Source: Undaria pinnatifida (lineage: Eukaryota > Sar > Phaeophyceae > Laminariales > Alariaceae). Taken from it: a stretch of DNA of 64,000 nt. Below are positions 10,416 through 21,720 of this stretch, one piece after another. Position numbers and translations under genes: made by a program. Under the pieces are notes generated by a model that was not told the origin of the DNA, did no database searches, and was given only the letters and a program-made list of their open reading frames with translations. The stretch is from NCBI GenBank assembly GCA_012845835.1, contig JABAKD010000009.1:5085324-5149323 (forward strand), given 5' to 3'. Each line of letters begins with the position of its first letter. The first letter of the stretch is position 1.

Positions 10416-13400
10416 CTGCAACGAAAGGAGATCGTAAGAAGACGAACTTATCGCTTGCGCGCAGTAAGTCTTGAGAGCCAAACCTTCCTAGCCTTGCCAA
10501 TCATTGGACAGACGCAAAGGAACCGCGAAAACAACAAAAGCATGTGTGGTAGTAGATCTATACTCTACGACCCTTGGATGGCAAACCACATCGCGGGTGT
10601 TTCCAATAAAAAAAAAACATGTGTCCGAGAAAGTGTCCCGTTCTAACCATCGTGTGCTGCACGATGATTTTGATTAGTAACGAAGAACGGAACACGAAGA
10701 ACAAACGCATCCAAATCGATTGGGACCTAAAAAAACATACCGTCTTCGCAAACTGCGGTTACCTCAGTTACTGCGTGGTCATGCAGGACACCATAGGCAG
10801 TGAAAAGAAACTGGATAATCGGCATACTGCTATTATACTCGCACAGTTCGCGTATACTCTTAGGTTCGCAATTCTCGCGGTATCGCGACATCCGAACTAC
10901 ATCGTACGCCCCAATTTTTGCAGTATCACGAGCCTGAAAAAAAATAGCGCCAGGTACCTGGTAGACTCCAGTATTCGCAGTGCCAAACCTCGAGAATACT
11001 GAGCATAGCCCAGTGCTCACAAAAGCTCAAACCTCCAAACATAGTGCGTACAGCTGAATACTCGCACTATCAAACTCTCGAGTGTACTGCCCGTAGTCCA
11101 TTGCTGGCAACATTAAACCAAGAAATCCATCGTACAGCCCAGTTCTGGAAGTGCTTCACTCCAAAAAATACTGCGGGCCGCCCAGTACTCGCAGTGTCAA
11201 CCCCCCGAATATACTACGTATACGGAGTACATCAGTGCCTTCAGTATGACAACCACGAACGTATCGGTACCGGTACTGACCGATACCGGTACGACCGAGG
11301 TTATCCAGATTCCAACGAGAGGCGACGGACACTTGTCGAAAGTTTGCCTGGCTAGTTGACTTGATAGCAGGGACAAGGTTTTGGTTATCGTTTGCTCACC
11401 TCTCCCGGTCTGGTGTGACCCTCCTGGGCCAGGGCCACGTGGCAGACGCCTTTGTAGTCCGCATTGACCTTGAAGTTGCCGCGGTCCGTTATGTCGTAAA
11501 AATATTTGATGCCCTGATAACCACGAACAGGACACCACCACGCACGGTATTTCAACCCAACATTCAACGCGCAATGCACTGCTACTCGAGAACGAAGAGC
11601 GAATGGGATGTCGCCCCACGCGCAATTACGCAAGAGGAATACATCGGATGCAGCGACGTACACAACGCGGGAGGAGCAACATCGACGTCACTGCGACGCA
11701 TCAGCAAATGCGCCCTGTCGCTGCCGGGAGCTGCTGCTGCTATTTTGTCAAGCTGTTGCGTGCAAATAACGAACGAAGAGCTTCGGGTGATGGGCTCGTT
11801 GGTTGGTGGCCGTGGTTGGGATTGTGGGCGCCGCTCGTGGGCATACTCGATGGTTGGCGTGCACAGCCATTGCGGTTTGAAACGGGTGGATTCCGGCAGA
11901 CGACACGCACGACAGTCCAGTCAAGCATTTTCCGGAACACTGGCGTAGATTGGTCACCATACGTTGGATGCCGGCTTCCCGGCGGGTTAAACTTGGCAGC
12001 GAAGCTGTCTCCCATGGGTTTCGTCATGAACTTGCTTTCGGTCAAGGAGCTTTGTACCGTCAAGTACGGTGCATTAATTGTCAAGGCGGCGACCAACGAC
12101 CAAAAAAGAGACGAGCGGAAAGCGCCCGTGCAGTGCGCGAGGAAGCACACGAGCAACTTGGGCTAGGGATTATGGACCTAATGCGAGAAATAAGAGGGCA
12201 GATCGGGGATAAAGATACAATATCGCCGCGAGATCTCGAGCTGGGTTAGAACTCACCAAAGAAACCGACAATAGGGAACACGTGAACAAAGCACAAACTG
12301 CAATAAAGCGCGTTCATACAACGCCGTCAAGCGACATGAACGACCGAACCCTGCCTCTAATCTGTACGTTGTAAGGCTTCACGCCAAAACGCAGCTTTCC
12401 TGGTATACGTAGCATGCAGAAACCTCGAAGTATACGGTAGGGTTGTATGTTTCACGAATGTTCGAGCATGTGCAAAAGGTCGAATATTGCAGCACGCCAG
12501 AATATGGACCAAAGCGTTTTCCACGCGTTGTTGCATGAATTTTCGAAAAAAAAAAACTTCAAAGCGAAACAATTCCGCGGGACAACTTTGGACTTCATGC
12601 TGATCAAATATATATATGAGGCCTTGCTTATTGCACAGGAAGTCGTGCAGTGGGTAGAGGTAACTGATGAAGGCAGGAAAATAGTTGGTGAATCCCAAAC
12701 GCCCAGCGTATGACTTGCCTGTTGATTGACAAAGTCCCGAAGAATGTCAACGTTACGGTTTGCACGAGGATCCGCCGTAAAAATGTAGTGGTCGGGAATA
12801 ATCACGACTCCGTCTTGGTCCCACACCTGCACAAAGACCGATGTCAACAACAGCGCGCCGGCCTTTAAGCAGCCGATAGTGCCGATATCAAGTGCACATT
12901 CGCCTCACACGGCCTCGGTAGCGATGATCCAAATACCGTGAAAGTGCGTGAGTTGGCACCCCTGTACGATCGATTTTTCAACAAAAAAAAACGAAAGGGC
13001 GTTTTTATCGCACTTGTGTGCGAACTCAGCGACCCCTTTGCAGAAATCGAATTAAACATGTTGGCCCTGCTTTTCTAGCGCACACCCCCCTGCGACATCT
13101 CCGACATGGGCGACGCTGACACTGGTGCATTCAACGCACACCCCTGTGCGATACTTCCGCTATGTGCGATACTAGAAAAATTATCGCCGTTGTACTGGTG
13201 CTACCTGTAACCGTACCGCTGTAAGCGGATCTGCGAACGTTTCATACATATCATAGCAAGCAAGCAAGCACACCGCATAGACAAGCAAACAGAGACAACA
13301 CACATTGTACATCACTCCATAAAAACAACGTGGCGAATGACAAAACCCCGACGAGGCGGCGAAATAGCTAAAAAAATCCCCGCCGCCCGCCGCCATGTTG

Positions 13401-15689
13401 TGACAGTGTGCAAAGGCCGAAAAACGACCAGATCAATCGAGATTGCTCGCTAGACATAATCCGTTTGCCTTCCAACTTTGTTGTTTCCAACGGTGTCTAG
13501 GGTACGTACAAAGTTGCGGCATGGGTGTTTTCATGGTTGAATACCGATAATAACAATTTTTTTCCCCACTTTTACGTGTGCGCTGCCACACTGCGATAAT
13601 GAGGGCAGTGGAGGCTCGATGGCGTACTGCGAGACAAATACACAAACAGCTCGGGGTGTCCGCCCTCTGGACCCATGCCCATTAGCACGCGATCTCACGC
13701 CCGGATGTGGTTTTCGGGCTTGTTAGTCCATGAGTGTGCACCCCTACGCGAACTCACCGACCCATGTCCGAAAACCTAATTGAATCGCTCCAAACTGGAT
13801 TTTTTATCGTACAGGGGCGCCATCTTTTACCAAACCTGTGCGAACTCACTGCCCGGTGACAACTCACGCACTTCTACGGTATTAAAACAACATTAACGAC
13901 GGGTATTCATTGTCAGCGTCCATGCATCTTGCGAAATGCACTTACCATAGGAAGAGCATCTCTACTTAACGCTTTTTCTGGGACAATTTCAGCTAGATAC
14001 ACATTTTCTACCTCAGCGTCGTCCTCTTCCTGAAGGGTACTCCGGTATCTAATCCACATCCATAAATAAGCCGCGAGGAAAATTACAGCTGCATGTAGAT
14101 TCTAAACTCCACGCCGTAGCAACGCCAGCCTCATCAAACCGTGCTTTCCTGTGGCGCGATTCTTGTCCATGACGTGCACAAGGCACAGCTACCTCGCCCC
14201 AATTACAAGTCAACTCGCCTGCAGCGCGCAAATTGTCTGAGTCACCAACGGTCTGTGCGCTTTCGATCACGCCCGTAACCGTTCATGTGAACCGGCGGAT
14301 ATTCACGTCGCGTAATCGAAGCAGTTGCCCATGGGCTACGCCAGAATGATCGCGTAAGTCAAGCCCTCCTTTAGACGTGCAGCTCAGCTTTGAAGACAAA
14401 CCACACCACGTGGAATCAAGATTTGGGGTCGTGTTTGCATATGCGGTAGAAGGGCTAAGAGGGCTCATGGCAATACCTCTGATGGTGATACAAATCGAAA
14501 GGGGATGTCTCACCTTAAGCTGGACGAACTGGTCATTGAAAAGCTAGGCTCTAGCCCATCACACGGTAGATAATTCCCGCTACGAAATTTATATATAGAT
14601 ACTCTCGAAGGCATAATAGAGCTGACCGCACGAAATATTAACATATTGCTTCATTAATAGTAGGCACAGCTCGGCATAATATGATGAGCGAAAACATCCC
14701 GGCCTCTGTCGCGGATTGAAAATCAAGGCATCCGCAGCAGAGGAGGGGAAACATCGGCTAGGTACACTGGGATCTGAGTAACGACGTAAGGAAGACGACA
14801 AACAGAGCCAACGCTACGAGACAAAAAAAAACGTGATTCGTATCTGCGCCATGAAGTTGACATGAACCGAAGCACGGTCCACAACACCCGACGATGAAGA
14901 CCGAACTTGATCGGTCCAGCATGAAAAATTGAGGGGGTAGTGGTCAAAATAGCCTTGACGCCTGTTATGGTTGCCGAGAGCCACCAGTTCAGGGCGAAAA
15001 GGGGCGAAACGATTGCAAAAAGGCCAAGGGCAACGGAACCGGCATGTACACGGCTACAACGAGGCCTTCCTGCACGCAACCTATCCCATCCCACCTCCAG
15101 TGAACACCCGGTCACTATTTCAGTATTTCAGTCCTCACCTTAGCCTGCAGACCGAACTCCTTGTAGAAGTTTCCGATCGTACCAGGACCACAAACGTCGT
15201 GTGTCATCAACACATCCGTCTTGACCCAAACATTATCGTTCGGAGCTACGCTGGGCCGGTCGCAGGCTTTCGCGATGATCTTCTCCGTCAGGGTCATCGG
15301 CGTGTCAACCTTGAACGTAAAGAACGTAGCGACGCAACATCTGATCAGCTCCAACCGCTGACGCAACAACACACATCGCTCAAGACCAAGAAAAACCACC
15401 ACTCTAACAACCCGCGTCGACTTACCTTGACAGACGCCACCATGCTCGGAGAACATCCGGGAGCACCCCTCTTACTGTGTCCACGTCGCTGCCGCCACCC
15501 AACAGGGTACAAATTCGTCAAAGAACCAACGAATGCAGAGATGGATTGGTCCGGCAGCGGCACGACTCTTGATCCATGCTGAACAGTTGACGCAGTTGCC
15601 AAGCCCTCACACCCAAACGCTGCTATGTAGGCGCACGCAACAGAACCGCGCAAGAATGGGCGTCTCCGTGCCTCTTGTGTGGCCGTCAT
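10239..15689 (-). CDS. leuC: 3-isopropylmalate dehydratase large subunit, 5' half of a spliced gene
   Basis: Isomerises 2-isopropylmalate to 3-isopropylmalate in leucine synthesis; the large subunit carries the 4Fe-4S cluster. Five exons read 15426-15689, 15139-15309, 12719-12826, 11400-11513 and 10239-10415, all joined in phase 0. Together they give about 278 residues, continuous with the plant/algal family from MTLTEKI through PDHYIFTADP, GIKYFYDI, ALAQEGHTRPGE and GTDSHTCNAGAFGQFATG to MPDHLLAK. The Asp-Ser-His active-site signature is in exon 5. The second half, with the Fe-S cysteine motifs and the swivel side, is not found in the remaining 10.2 kb toward the left edge. Either a very long intron carries the gene out of the window or the copy is truncated. 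Introns are 116, 2312, 1205 and 984 bp and hold mostly repeats; in intron 2, two cytosine-rich CACACCCC-type repeats lie near 13080-13170 and nothing else is recognisable. Exons show no frameshift or stop. The family assignment is firm; that the gene is intact is not shown. Confidence 0.9.
10950..11230. repeat. degenerate ~60-70-bp tandem repeat in leuC intron 4
   Basis: Four or so diverged copies with words such as TACTCGCAGTGTCAAACC, CTCGAGAATACTG and GCCCAGT. Lies wholly inside the intron between exons 4 and 5. Confidence 0.5.
11400..11513 (-). CDS. leuC: leuC exon 4
   Basis: Thirty-eight codons from GIKYFYDI to HTRPGE. The core KGVCHVALAQEGHTRPGE is nearly invariant in plant and algal LeuC and lies just before the active-site segment. 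The acceptor is TTATCAG and the donor is GTGAGC at 11394-11399. Confidence 0.93.
11950..12249 (+). other. unrecognised plus-strand reading frame inside leuC intron 3
   Basis: A 99-codon frame opposite to leuC, ending in TAG. Its second half is rich in charged helix-formers (RPKKRRAESARAVREEAHEQ, then DLMREIRGQIGD). It overlaps a 187-codon frame (11603-12166, plus) and a 138-codon frame (11740-12156, minus). No domain is recognised. It could be a nested gene, an exon, or chance in a GC-rich intron. Confidence 0.25.
12719..12826 (-). CDS. leuC: leuC exon 3
   Basis: Thirty-six codons, VWDQDGVV through RDFVNQQ, containing PDHYIFTADP and ANRNVDILRDF, both hallmarks of isopropylmalate isomerase large subunits. 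The acceptor is TTTGTGCAG. The 3' junction reads CAACAG followed by GCAAGT, so the donor is GC rather than GT. Only this position joins in phase to exon 4 and keeps the family alignment. Confidence 0.9.
15139..15309 (-). CDS. leuC: leuC exon 2
   Basis: Fifty-seven codons from VDTPMTLTEKI to KEFGLQAK, the N-terminal domain of aconitase-superfamily large subunits. The stretch NVWVKTDVLMTHDVCGPGTI matches the conserved start of LeuC, where a valine-rich strand precedes the motif before the substrate loop. The acceptor is TTCAAG just above 15309 and the donor is GTGAGG at 15133-15138. Both junctions are phase 0. Confidence 0.9.
15426..15689 (-). CDS. leuC: leuC exon 1, probable targeting peptide
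   Basis: An open frame of 88 codons starts at the ATG ending at 15689 and runs to GTCAAG followed by a consensus GTAAGT donor (15420-15425). It joins exon 2 in phase 0. The first ~30 residues have a basic start (EARRR), a hydrophobic stretch (SVACAYIAAFGC) and a small-residue end (LATA), as in a signal peptide. A later ISAFVGS followed by an Arg/Ser/Gly-rich stretch resembles the ASAFAP-type cleavage site of plastid proteins in red-plastid algae. The start is uncertain: the frame stays open upstream, an acceptor-like TTCAG lies before residue 38, and MVASVK near the end could also serve as a cytosolic start. Confidence 0.5.
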
Positions 15690-16085
15690 TCTGCAACAAG
15701 AAGTTTCGCAAAGAGCGATTGTTAAAGTGTTTGCAGTCACCGGTGTACACATTTTCAATACATCTTTGCGCTTTAACATACACGATATCTTGACAACAAT
15801 CTCGAGGTACCACATAATAGTTGATACTAGAGGACGACTCGAGACTCGAGACTCCGTCGAATGCGACAAGCGTAAGAAAAGCTCATGATCTCCTCGCTCA
15901 TCTGCATTACATCCGCCCAACGAGGACGAGCCTGTTCACACTTAAGGCCCCAAAATAAGGTGTTTTGTAGAATCACACCGCGGTATGGTTTTCGTATTTT
16001 CAAAAAAGTACACCCGCGGTTCGGTTTCATGTATAATTTTTCAGGGTTGCGTTCGGCATAAAATGCTCATAACGTAGATTATGGC
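15690..16085. other. region upstream of leuC, no element identified
   Basis: Should contain the leuC promoter and 5' untranslated region if the start at 15689 is right. Tandem GACTCGAGACTC words lie near 15838-15855. No TATA box or other motif is firm enough to call. Confidence 0.4.
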
Positions 16086-16089
16086 ACGG

Positions 16090-16350
16090 TTACTGGCGAT
16101 TGCGGTATTTGCACGGCACGCTTCCGCAGTAAGCGAAAACCACGGAGGTCGCGGTATAGTAACCAGAAATCACGGCATTTGCACGGCACGCTTCCGCAGT
16201 AAGCGAAAACCACGGCAGTCGGGGTACAGCAATCAGAAATAGCGGCATTTTCACTTCAAGCTGCTGCGGTAAGCGAGAACCACGGCAGTCGAGGTACAGT
16301 ACTACATAACCACAGCATTTGCACGGTACGTGTCCACGGTAATCGGCCAC
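16090..16350 (+). repeat. ~75-bp minisatellite, block 1
   Basis: Three and a half copies of a unit with GCATTTGCACGGCACGCTTC, CGCAGTAAGCGAAAACCACG and a GTACAGTA word. It is preceded by TTCGGCATAAAATGCT, which also precedes block 2. Confidence 0.85.
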
Positions 16351-16899
16351 TACGGTATCCGCCTTCATTTTAATCACGAGAAAAAATCAGCAACTTCTTC
16401 CCTCGTTGACTTGGGGTCGAATTGTGTTTTTACGTACGCTGCTATAAAAAGAGCCCTCGGCCGTTAGTTGGTGTCTCTAGCAACTTGCATTGCATGGCCA
16501 AGTCACCTTGCCGTATGTGCAATGTGTATCTCGGCCTTGTAGTTTGTGACCACAGTAGTACTCCATCATCAGAGCTCGCCCCTCTAGGAGGCATCGGCAC
16601 GGACGCTGTTATGCTGGATGTGGAAAGCATGGTGAAAATATCAGTTTAATGTGAACAACACGCAGCACACGTGAATAGGAAAACCGACCCCTGCTGCTCT
16701 TCTGTCTTTAAAGCTTGGACTCTTTAACCAAGCTTCCACTGACGACTACCAGGCAGGTATAAGGCTGAGCATAATCTCCGCAGGACTTTAAAGCAAGATG
16801 ACAAGATATCGTGATAAGATATCACGCGTATCATACAACGTCGTGATGGGAGGCAGATCTAGCAGGTAGATCCATACCATCGCGCATTTATAATAACCA

Positions 16900-17150
16900 G
16901 AGTTGTCTTCGGCATAAAATGCTGATACGGTAGATCATGGCATGGTCACTAGTGATCACGGCATTAGCACGGCACGCTCCCGAAGTAAGCGAAAGCTACG
17001 ACAGTCGCGGTACAGTAGTCAGAAATCACAGCATTCGCGCGGTACGCTTCCGCGGTAAGCGAAAAGCACGGCAGTCGCGGTACAGTAATAATGAACACTA
17101 AATCACGGCATTTGCATGGCACCCTTCCGCGGTGAGCGAAGACCACATTA
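16900..17150 (+). repeat. ~75-bp minisatellite, block 2
   Basis: Same unit and same leader (TTCGGCATAAAATGCTGATA) as the block at 16090, with about three copies. The two blocks were therefore duplicated with their flank. The 16350-16900 gap shows no gene; a 75-codon frame at 16422-16649 has no recognised domain. Confidence 0.8.
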
Positions 17151-18839
17151 ATCCACGGAAAAGCGGTATATACCACCAACCGTGGTTTAATCGCGGCAAA
17201 GGGACCTGTAATTTTTGGTAGTCGTAAGGTGTCGTGCGGTGCGGTCTGGTTTACTTTCAAAATAATACGGTGCGATGAGGTTCAGTGCAGGTTTACTTTT
17301 GGGGAACACAAGGATGCGGTGCGGTTATCCGTAGAACCGCAAATTCCTATCTTGCGGTTGAGCCAGCACAATCATTTAGAAACAAGTGTACGATGGCTTT
17401 ACCAGGTACACCGTGGCTACACCACCAAAAACATATGTTCGAGACGCTTCACCCTCGCTACGTAGCTGGAGGCATTACCATTCACAGATGCCGTGCATAT
17501 CCAACGTCCCATCATGCAATGTGTCTACGATGCTTGACCTCCACACGCACGGGGTGTAAAAACACATGGATTGACGCACAAAACAAAAAAAGGTGAAACG
17601 ACAACGTGAACTGCAGTTACCAACTACAAGCTCAGCGGAGATCACGCCGTTTACAAAACAAAGTGAAATAATTAGGGCTGTGTATCGATAGCATTTAACA
17701 ATACTATAAATTTATATATATATTGTAGATCGGCCCAGCCGATATTTCGATATTTTTTCGATCGGGAAATATCGGCGAGCGAGCCGGCGAGCACAGAGGA
17801 GCTGATGCGCGAAGGCGCAGAAGCTCGCAGAGTGGTCGAAACCACGAACGCTGCAGTCGATTCGTTTGTGCGATATAAGATCCGACGAGCGCCCCCCCCC
17901 GGCTGGCGAAGGGGGCCCACTTGAGGCGCCGCCGGGGGAAGAAAAGTTTAGCACTTTCGAAATTGGTCCCAAATGCGCCATCAAAGTTAGTATTGTATAA
18001 AAAAAAAATCAAGGACGTCAGCCGTGAGTTTTTGTTCAGCCAACAAAACTGAGCAAAAACTTCCAAGAACATGCTTTATTTAATTTTTGTATTTGGCATT
18101 TCCATGCAAATAAACTAGATGGAAAACAAACACCACTGGGCAGCACAGATACTACAACGTACAGCCTGCCAAATGATCTAAAACCGGTGTATATGACGAA
18201 AAAAAATAGTAGCCGCATAGCCGGCATGTAGCAACCAACATGCAAGCGTACTTAAATTGTACCCTACTAAACTTACTGCCCAACAAAATGAACCGACTTC
18301 AACAGCAAACAAGTAGCTCAAAAGTTAGAGGAAAGAGAAATACCTACCTACAAGCACCGCCGTTTTGCCGACTGTATGTAGCAGGTGCTACTTTTGCGCT
18401 AACTTTTAAACTCTACACCACGTTCCTTCAAAATCCGTGCTGACCCTCTCATTTTTTACGGGCACACGTCTTCCACGCCTCGTGCCACACCCCGTACGTT
18501 GCGGAGGTGCACGTAGATTTTTCTCTGCCTGTCTACATATCTTTTCGTTTTTTTTAGTTAGCGCTTGGCTGGGTGCTGGTGTGTCGTGTTCATTTCCGAC
18601 AGAGGAACCCTCCATGCTGGTCCGCTGACCCCTCGGCGCTCACTGGGTGCTACTGACGTGCGTGTGCTTGTTGCCTGCTACTTATGCTGCTGCAGGCAGG
18701 ACGTTGTGTGCGATGTAGCTCGTTGAGACGAGGCGTACATCCCCTATTTCCCAGCAATGTTTTCTGTCAAAAAAAAAACATACACTAAATTATCCAAGGT
18801 TGTGTTCTGTAGAGTTTGTGGATTCCGGGTAAGGGTATG

Positions 18840-19370
18840 TGAGTCTTACATAACTTACAGAAGTTCCGGGTACGGGAATGGAAATGTCACATAACTCACA
18901 GAAGTTAAAGGTATTGTGGCACAGGTGTACAAAACTCACAGAAGTTCCGGGTACGGTATAAAAATGTTGTACCCATACCCTGGGTATTGTGGCACAGGCG
19001 TACAGAACTCACAGAAGATCCAGGTACGGGAATAGACGTAATACAAAACCTACAGAAGTTCCGGGTACGGGTAAGGAAGTGTTACAGAAGTCACAAAAGT
19101 TCCGGGTATTGTGGCACGGGCGTACATAACTCACAGAAGTTTCGGGTAGGTATGAAAATGCTGTACCCGTACCCCGGGTATTGTGGCACGCGCTTACAGC
19201 TTTTACACAAGTTCTTCGTAGGGTTTAATTCTGGGGTACATATCCCGGGTATGGTTCTGTATGTACCCTACAGAACACAACATTGTAAATAAGTTTCGGG
19301 TACGGGTACGAATGTAGTACAAAACTCACAGAAAGTCCGGGTACGGGTAATACCCGGGTAGATATTCGCC
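18840..19370 (+). repeat. GTTCCGGGTACGGGTA minisatellite, block 1
   Basis: About ten irregular 40-60-bp units built from AACTCACAGAAGTTCCGGG, TACGGGTA and TATTGTGGCACGGGCGTACA. Followed by GTACCCTACAGAACACAAC, also found after block 2. Confidence 0.85.
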
Positions 19371-19500
19371 TCAAGGGGGCGAACAAACAAGGTAACAACA
19401 CATATTGGTATCACATATGTACATAAATACCGGGTAGATGTCTGCCTCAAGGGGGCGAACAAACAAGGTAATAATACTGGTATCACATTTACATATAGAC
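19360..19500 (+). repeat. two-copy ~74-bp tandem repeat
   Basis: Two copies of a unit containing GCCTCAAGGGGGCGAACAAA, CAAGGTAA and GGTATCACAT, directly after the first minisatellite block. Confidence 0.8.
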
Positions 19501-20219
19501 GTGCATACCATTGTAGTATTGTAGCCCATGTTTTTTGTTGTCGCTGGCTTCCACAATTTTGACGACAGGAACTGTTTCAACTTCCTGTAAAACGACTTCC
19601 ACCGTCACCGGTTTACTTCCCAAATTAAGATACTCTTTTACTGCTGTATGTACAAGAAGAAAACCTTGCAATAGCGTACTGAACCTACTTCGTATTGAAG
19701 AGTAATATAATGGGATAAATAGGGCAAGCCCGAAATCTTTCCAACCGAGGAAAAAAAAACATGGAAGTGAAGATGAATCAATCCCGATCACAACTATTGG
19801 ACGTGCTAATAAAATAAAAATAAAAACCTGGTATACAATAATATAATGAAAAGCAGAATATTTCCGTAGGAGCGCAGCGATACGGGGATGAGTTTGTACA
19901 TACGGAAGAATTGGTCAAAAGCACGAGTGTGAGTAGATGAAGCGTGTTATGAGTACGTACAGAGTGACATGACAGGTAGAAGTCAGTTCCAACTACGTTG
20001 GTCAATCATACCGAATGGAAACAGGCGAATACTAATATACAGTATGGCTACTCGTAGGGGGTTCGTTTGTCTGTGCATTATTGCACTAGTGTAATTCGTA
20101 ATTTCACATCGGTGTGGTGTGTGGCTGTGTGTGGCGGACCAGACATGATGTCATAATTTATAGCATTCACATTGCACTGCCCTCGACCCTAGTCTGTACC
20201 GGCACTCGTGTATTGTGCC

Positions 20220-20600
20220 AAGGGTATACCCTTACCCCGGGTATTGTGCCACAGTCTTACACAAGTCACAGAAGTTTCGGGAGAGGGTATAAGGCTCTTA
20301 CAGAAGTTACAGACGTTGCGGGTACGGGTACGGAAGTGTTACAGAACTCACAGAAGTTTCGGGTATTGTGGCATGGGCGTACAGAACCCACAGAAATTCC
20401 CGGTAGGCATGAAAATGTTGTACCCGTACCCCGGTTATTGTGGCACGGGCGTACAGAACTCACAGAAGTTCCGGGTACGGGTATGAATGTCATACAGAAC
20501 TTACAGAAGTTTCGGGTACGGGTATGAATGCCTTACATAACTTACTTAAGCTCCTTGTAGGGTAATAACCGGGGTAAATACAGTTTGTGAGTACCCTACC
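20220..20600 (+). repeat. GTTCCGGGTACGGGTA minisatellite, block 2
   Basis: The same unit words as block 1 and the same right flank (GTACCCTACCGAACACAACC), so block plus flank were copied together. 19500-20220 between them holds no recognisable gene. Confidence 0.85.
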
Positions 20601-20719
20601 GAACACAACCTCGAATACATCGGCAAAAACATCGACTCGACTTCCATATACACAATAGATATCGGATCGTCCGATATATCGAAAAACATCGGTACCGATA
20701 CACAGCCCTAGGAATAATA

Positions 20720-21480
20720 TCATACCACTCTACCGCATTGCGGTGACCATTACGATAATTCCGGAATATACGCGATCATTCTTTTTTTTCTATCCTCCGG
20801 TGGATGGGGAAAACTACAGCTTAATATCACCTCCACGAATTTTCACACACGTCGTGTGTTAATTTAACCCAATTGCATTCGCAACTCAGCGATAGCTCGC
20901 GTATGCTGCAGTTTCCGTCGTAGGGGTAGCGCGAGCTGTCCCTTACCGACGGTCCCCGTTACTACTCCAGCAGCGCAAGCTGCCGCTGCATACAGATGCG
21001 TGGGCATGTCGACCCGACCTGAACCCTGGGGCTCATCAGCTCAGGTGCGGCGCAGATAGTGGAGATAGCCACCCGGAACGGCATCGTTCCGGGTAGTGTG
21101 GGACTTGCGCAAGCTCGTCCACTACCGAAACCCCCGGCCACGAGAAAACAGTAGCCAGCCTTCCGCCGGACTTGGTCCAGTCTCGGTCCACCCTATCCAT
21201 TCGGGCGTTGGTCCTATTGTTTAGCTTAATCTCACGGACATTACGTTCCAAGAGTTATTGGTATTTGTACGTCGAACATGTTCTACGCTGCGCACGAGAA
21301 ACGGTTATGAAAAACCCCGGTTTTCGTTCGATTTTCGTTTGATTCCGGTTTCCGAACATAATCCACAAAAAATATAATTAGCCCCGACAAAACATATGCA
21401 TCGTGCACGGCAGAACAGCATAGGCGGTGGTGGTCGCTGTTTTTGTGTTGCCACTTTTCATTGGCTGTCTGGATCGGGGA
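20720..21480. other. no gene seen
   Basis: GC-rich between 20880 and 21190, with several short frames on both strands. None has a recognisable domain. Confidence 0.5.
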
Positions 21481-21488
21481 GAAAAAAT

Positions 21489-21720
21489 CAGGGCATTTTC
21501 ACGGGTTATGACCCGATCCGCGGGTCGGGTCAAGGGAGTTTCAACTTGTAGCGGGTCGGGTTGGGTCGGCTCCACAAGATTTGAAATCTCGCAGGTCGGG
21601 TCGGGTCAACACGTTTTAAAATTTCGCGGGTTCGGTCGGGTCAGGATATTTTGAAATCTCGCGCGTCGGGTCGGGGCAAGAGGTTTGAAAATCTCGCGGG
21701 TTGGGATAGGTTATGCCGCG
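21489..21720 (+). mobile_element. GGGTC-repeat family, left terminus 1
   Basis: Starts CAGGGCATTTTCACGGGTT, a hAT-like CAGGG end, then four ~45-bp units of CGGGTCGGGTC plus a TTTTGAAATCTCGCG linker. Continues into the duplicated block at 21720-22520. Confidence 0.55.

Larger units (their letters stand above)
17673..20710. mobile_element. candidate non-autonomous hAT-like transposon
   Basis: The outer 18 nt are inverted repeats differing at one base: TAGGGCTGTGTATCGATA at 17673-17690 against the complement of 20693-20710. Both sides are flanked by an 8-bp direct repeat matching 7 of 8 (GAAATAAT at 17665-17672, GGAATAAT at 20711-20718). An 8-bp duplication and a TAGGG start fit hAT transposons. 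Subterminal sequence is rich in CGATAT words on both sides (17735-17775, 20665-20700). No transposase is encoded in the 3038 bp, which is largely minisatellite (18840-19500, 20220-20600). The right end is the less certain, as no second copy is at hand. Confidence 0.6.

Noticed and set aside
11361-11948. 195-codon plus frame
   Set aside because: Its first part is antisense to leuC exon 4, so it is not a convincing gene as it stands.
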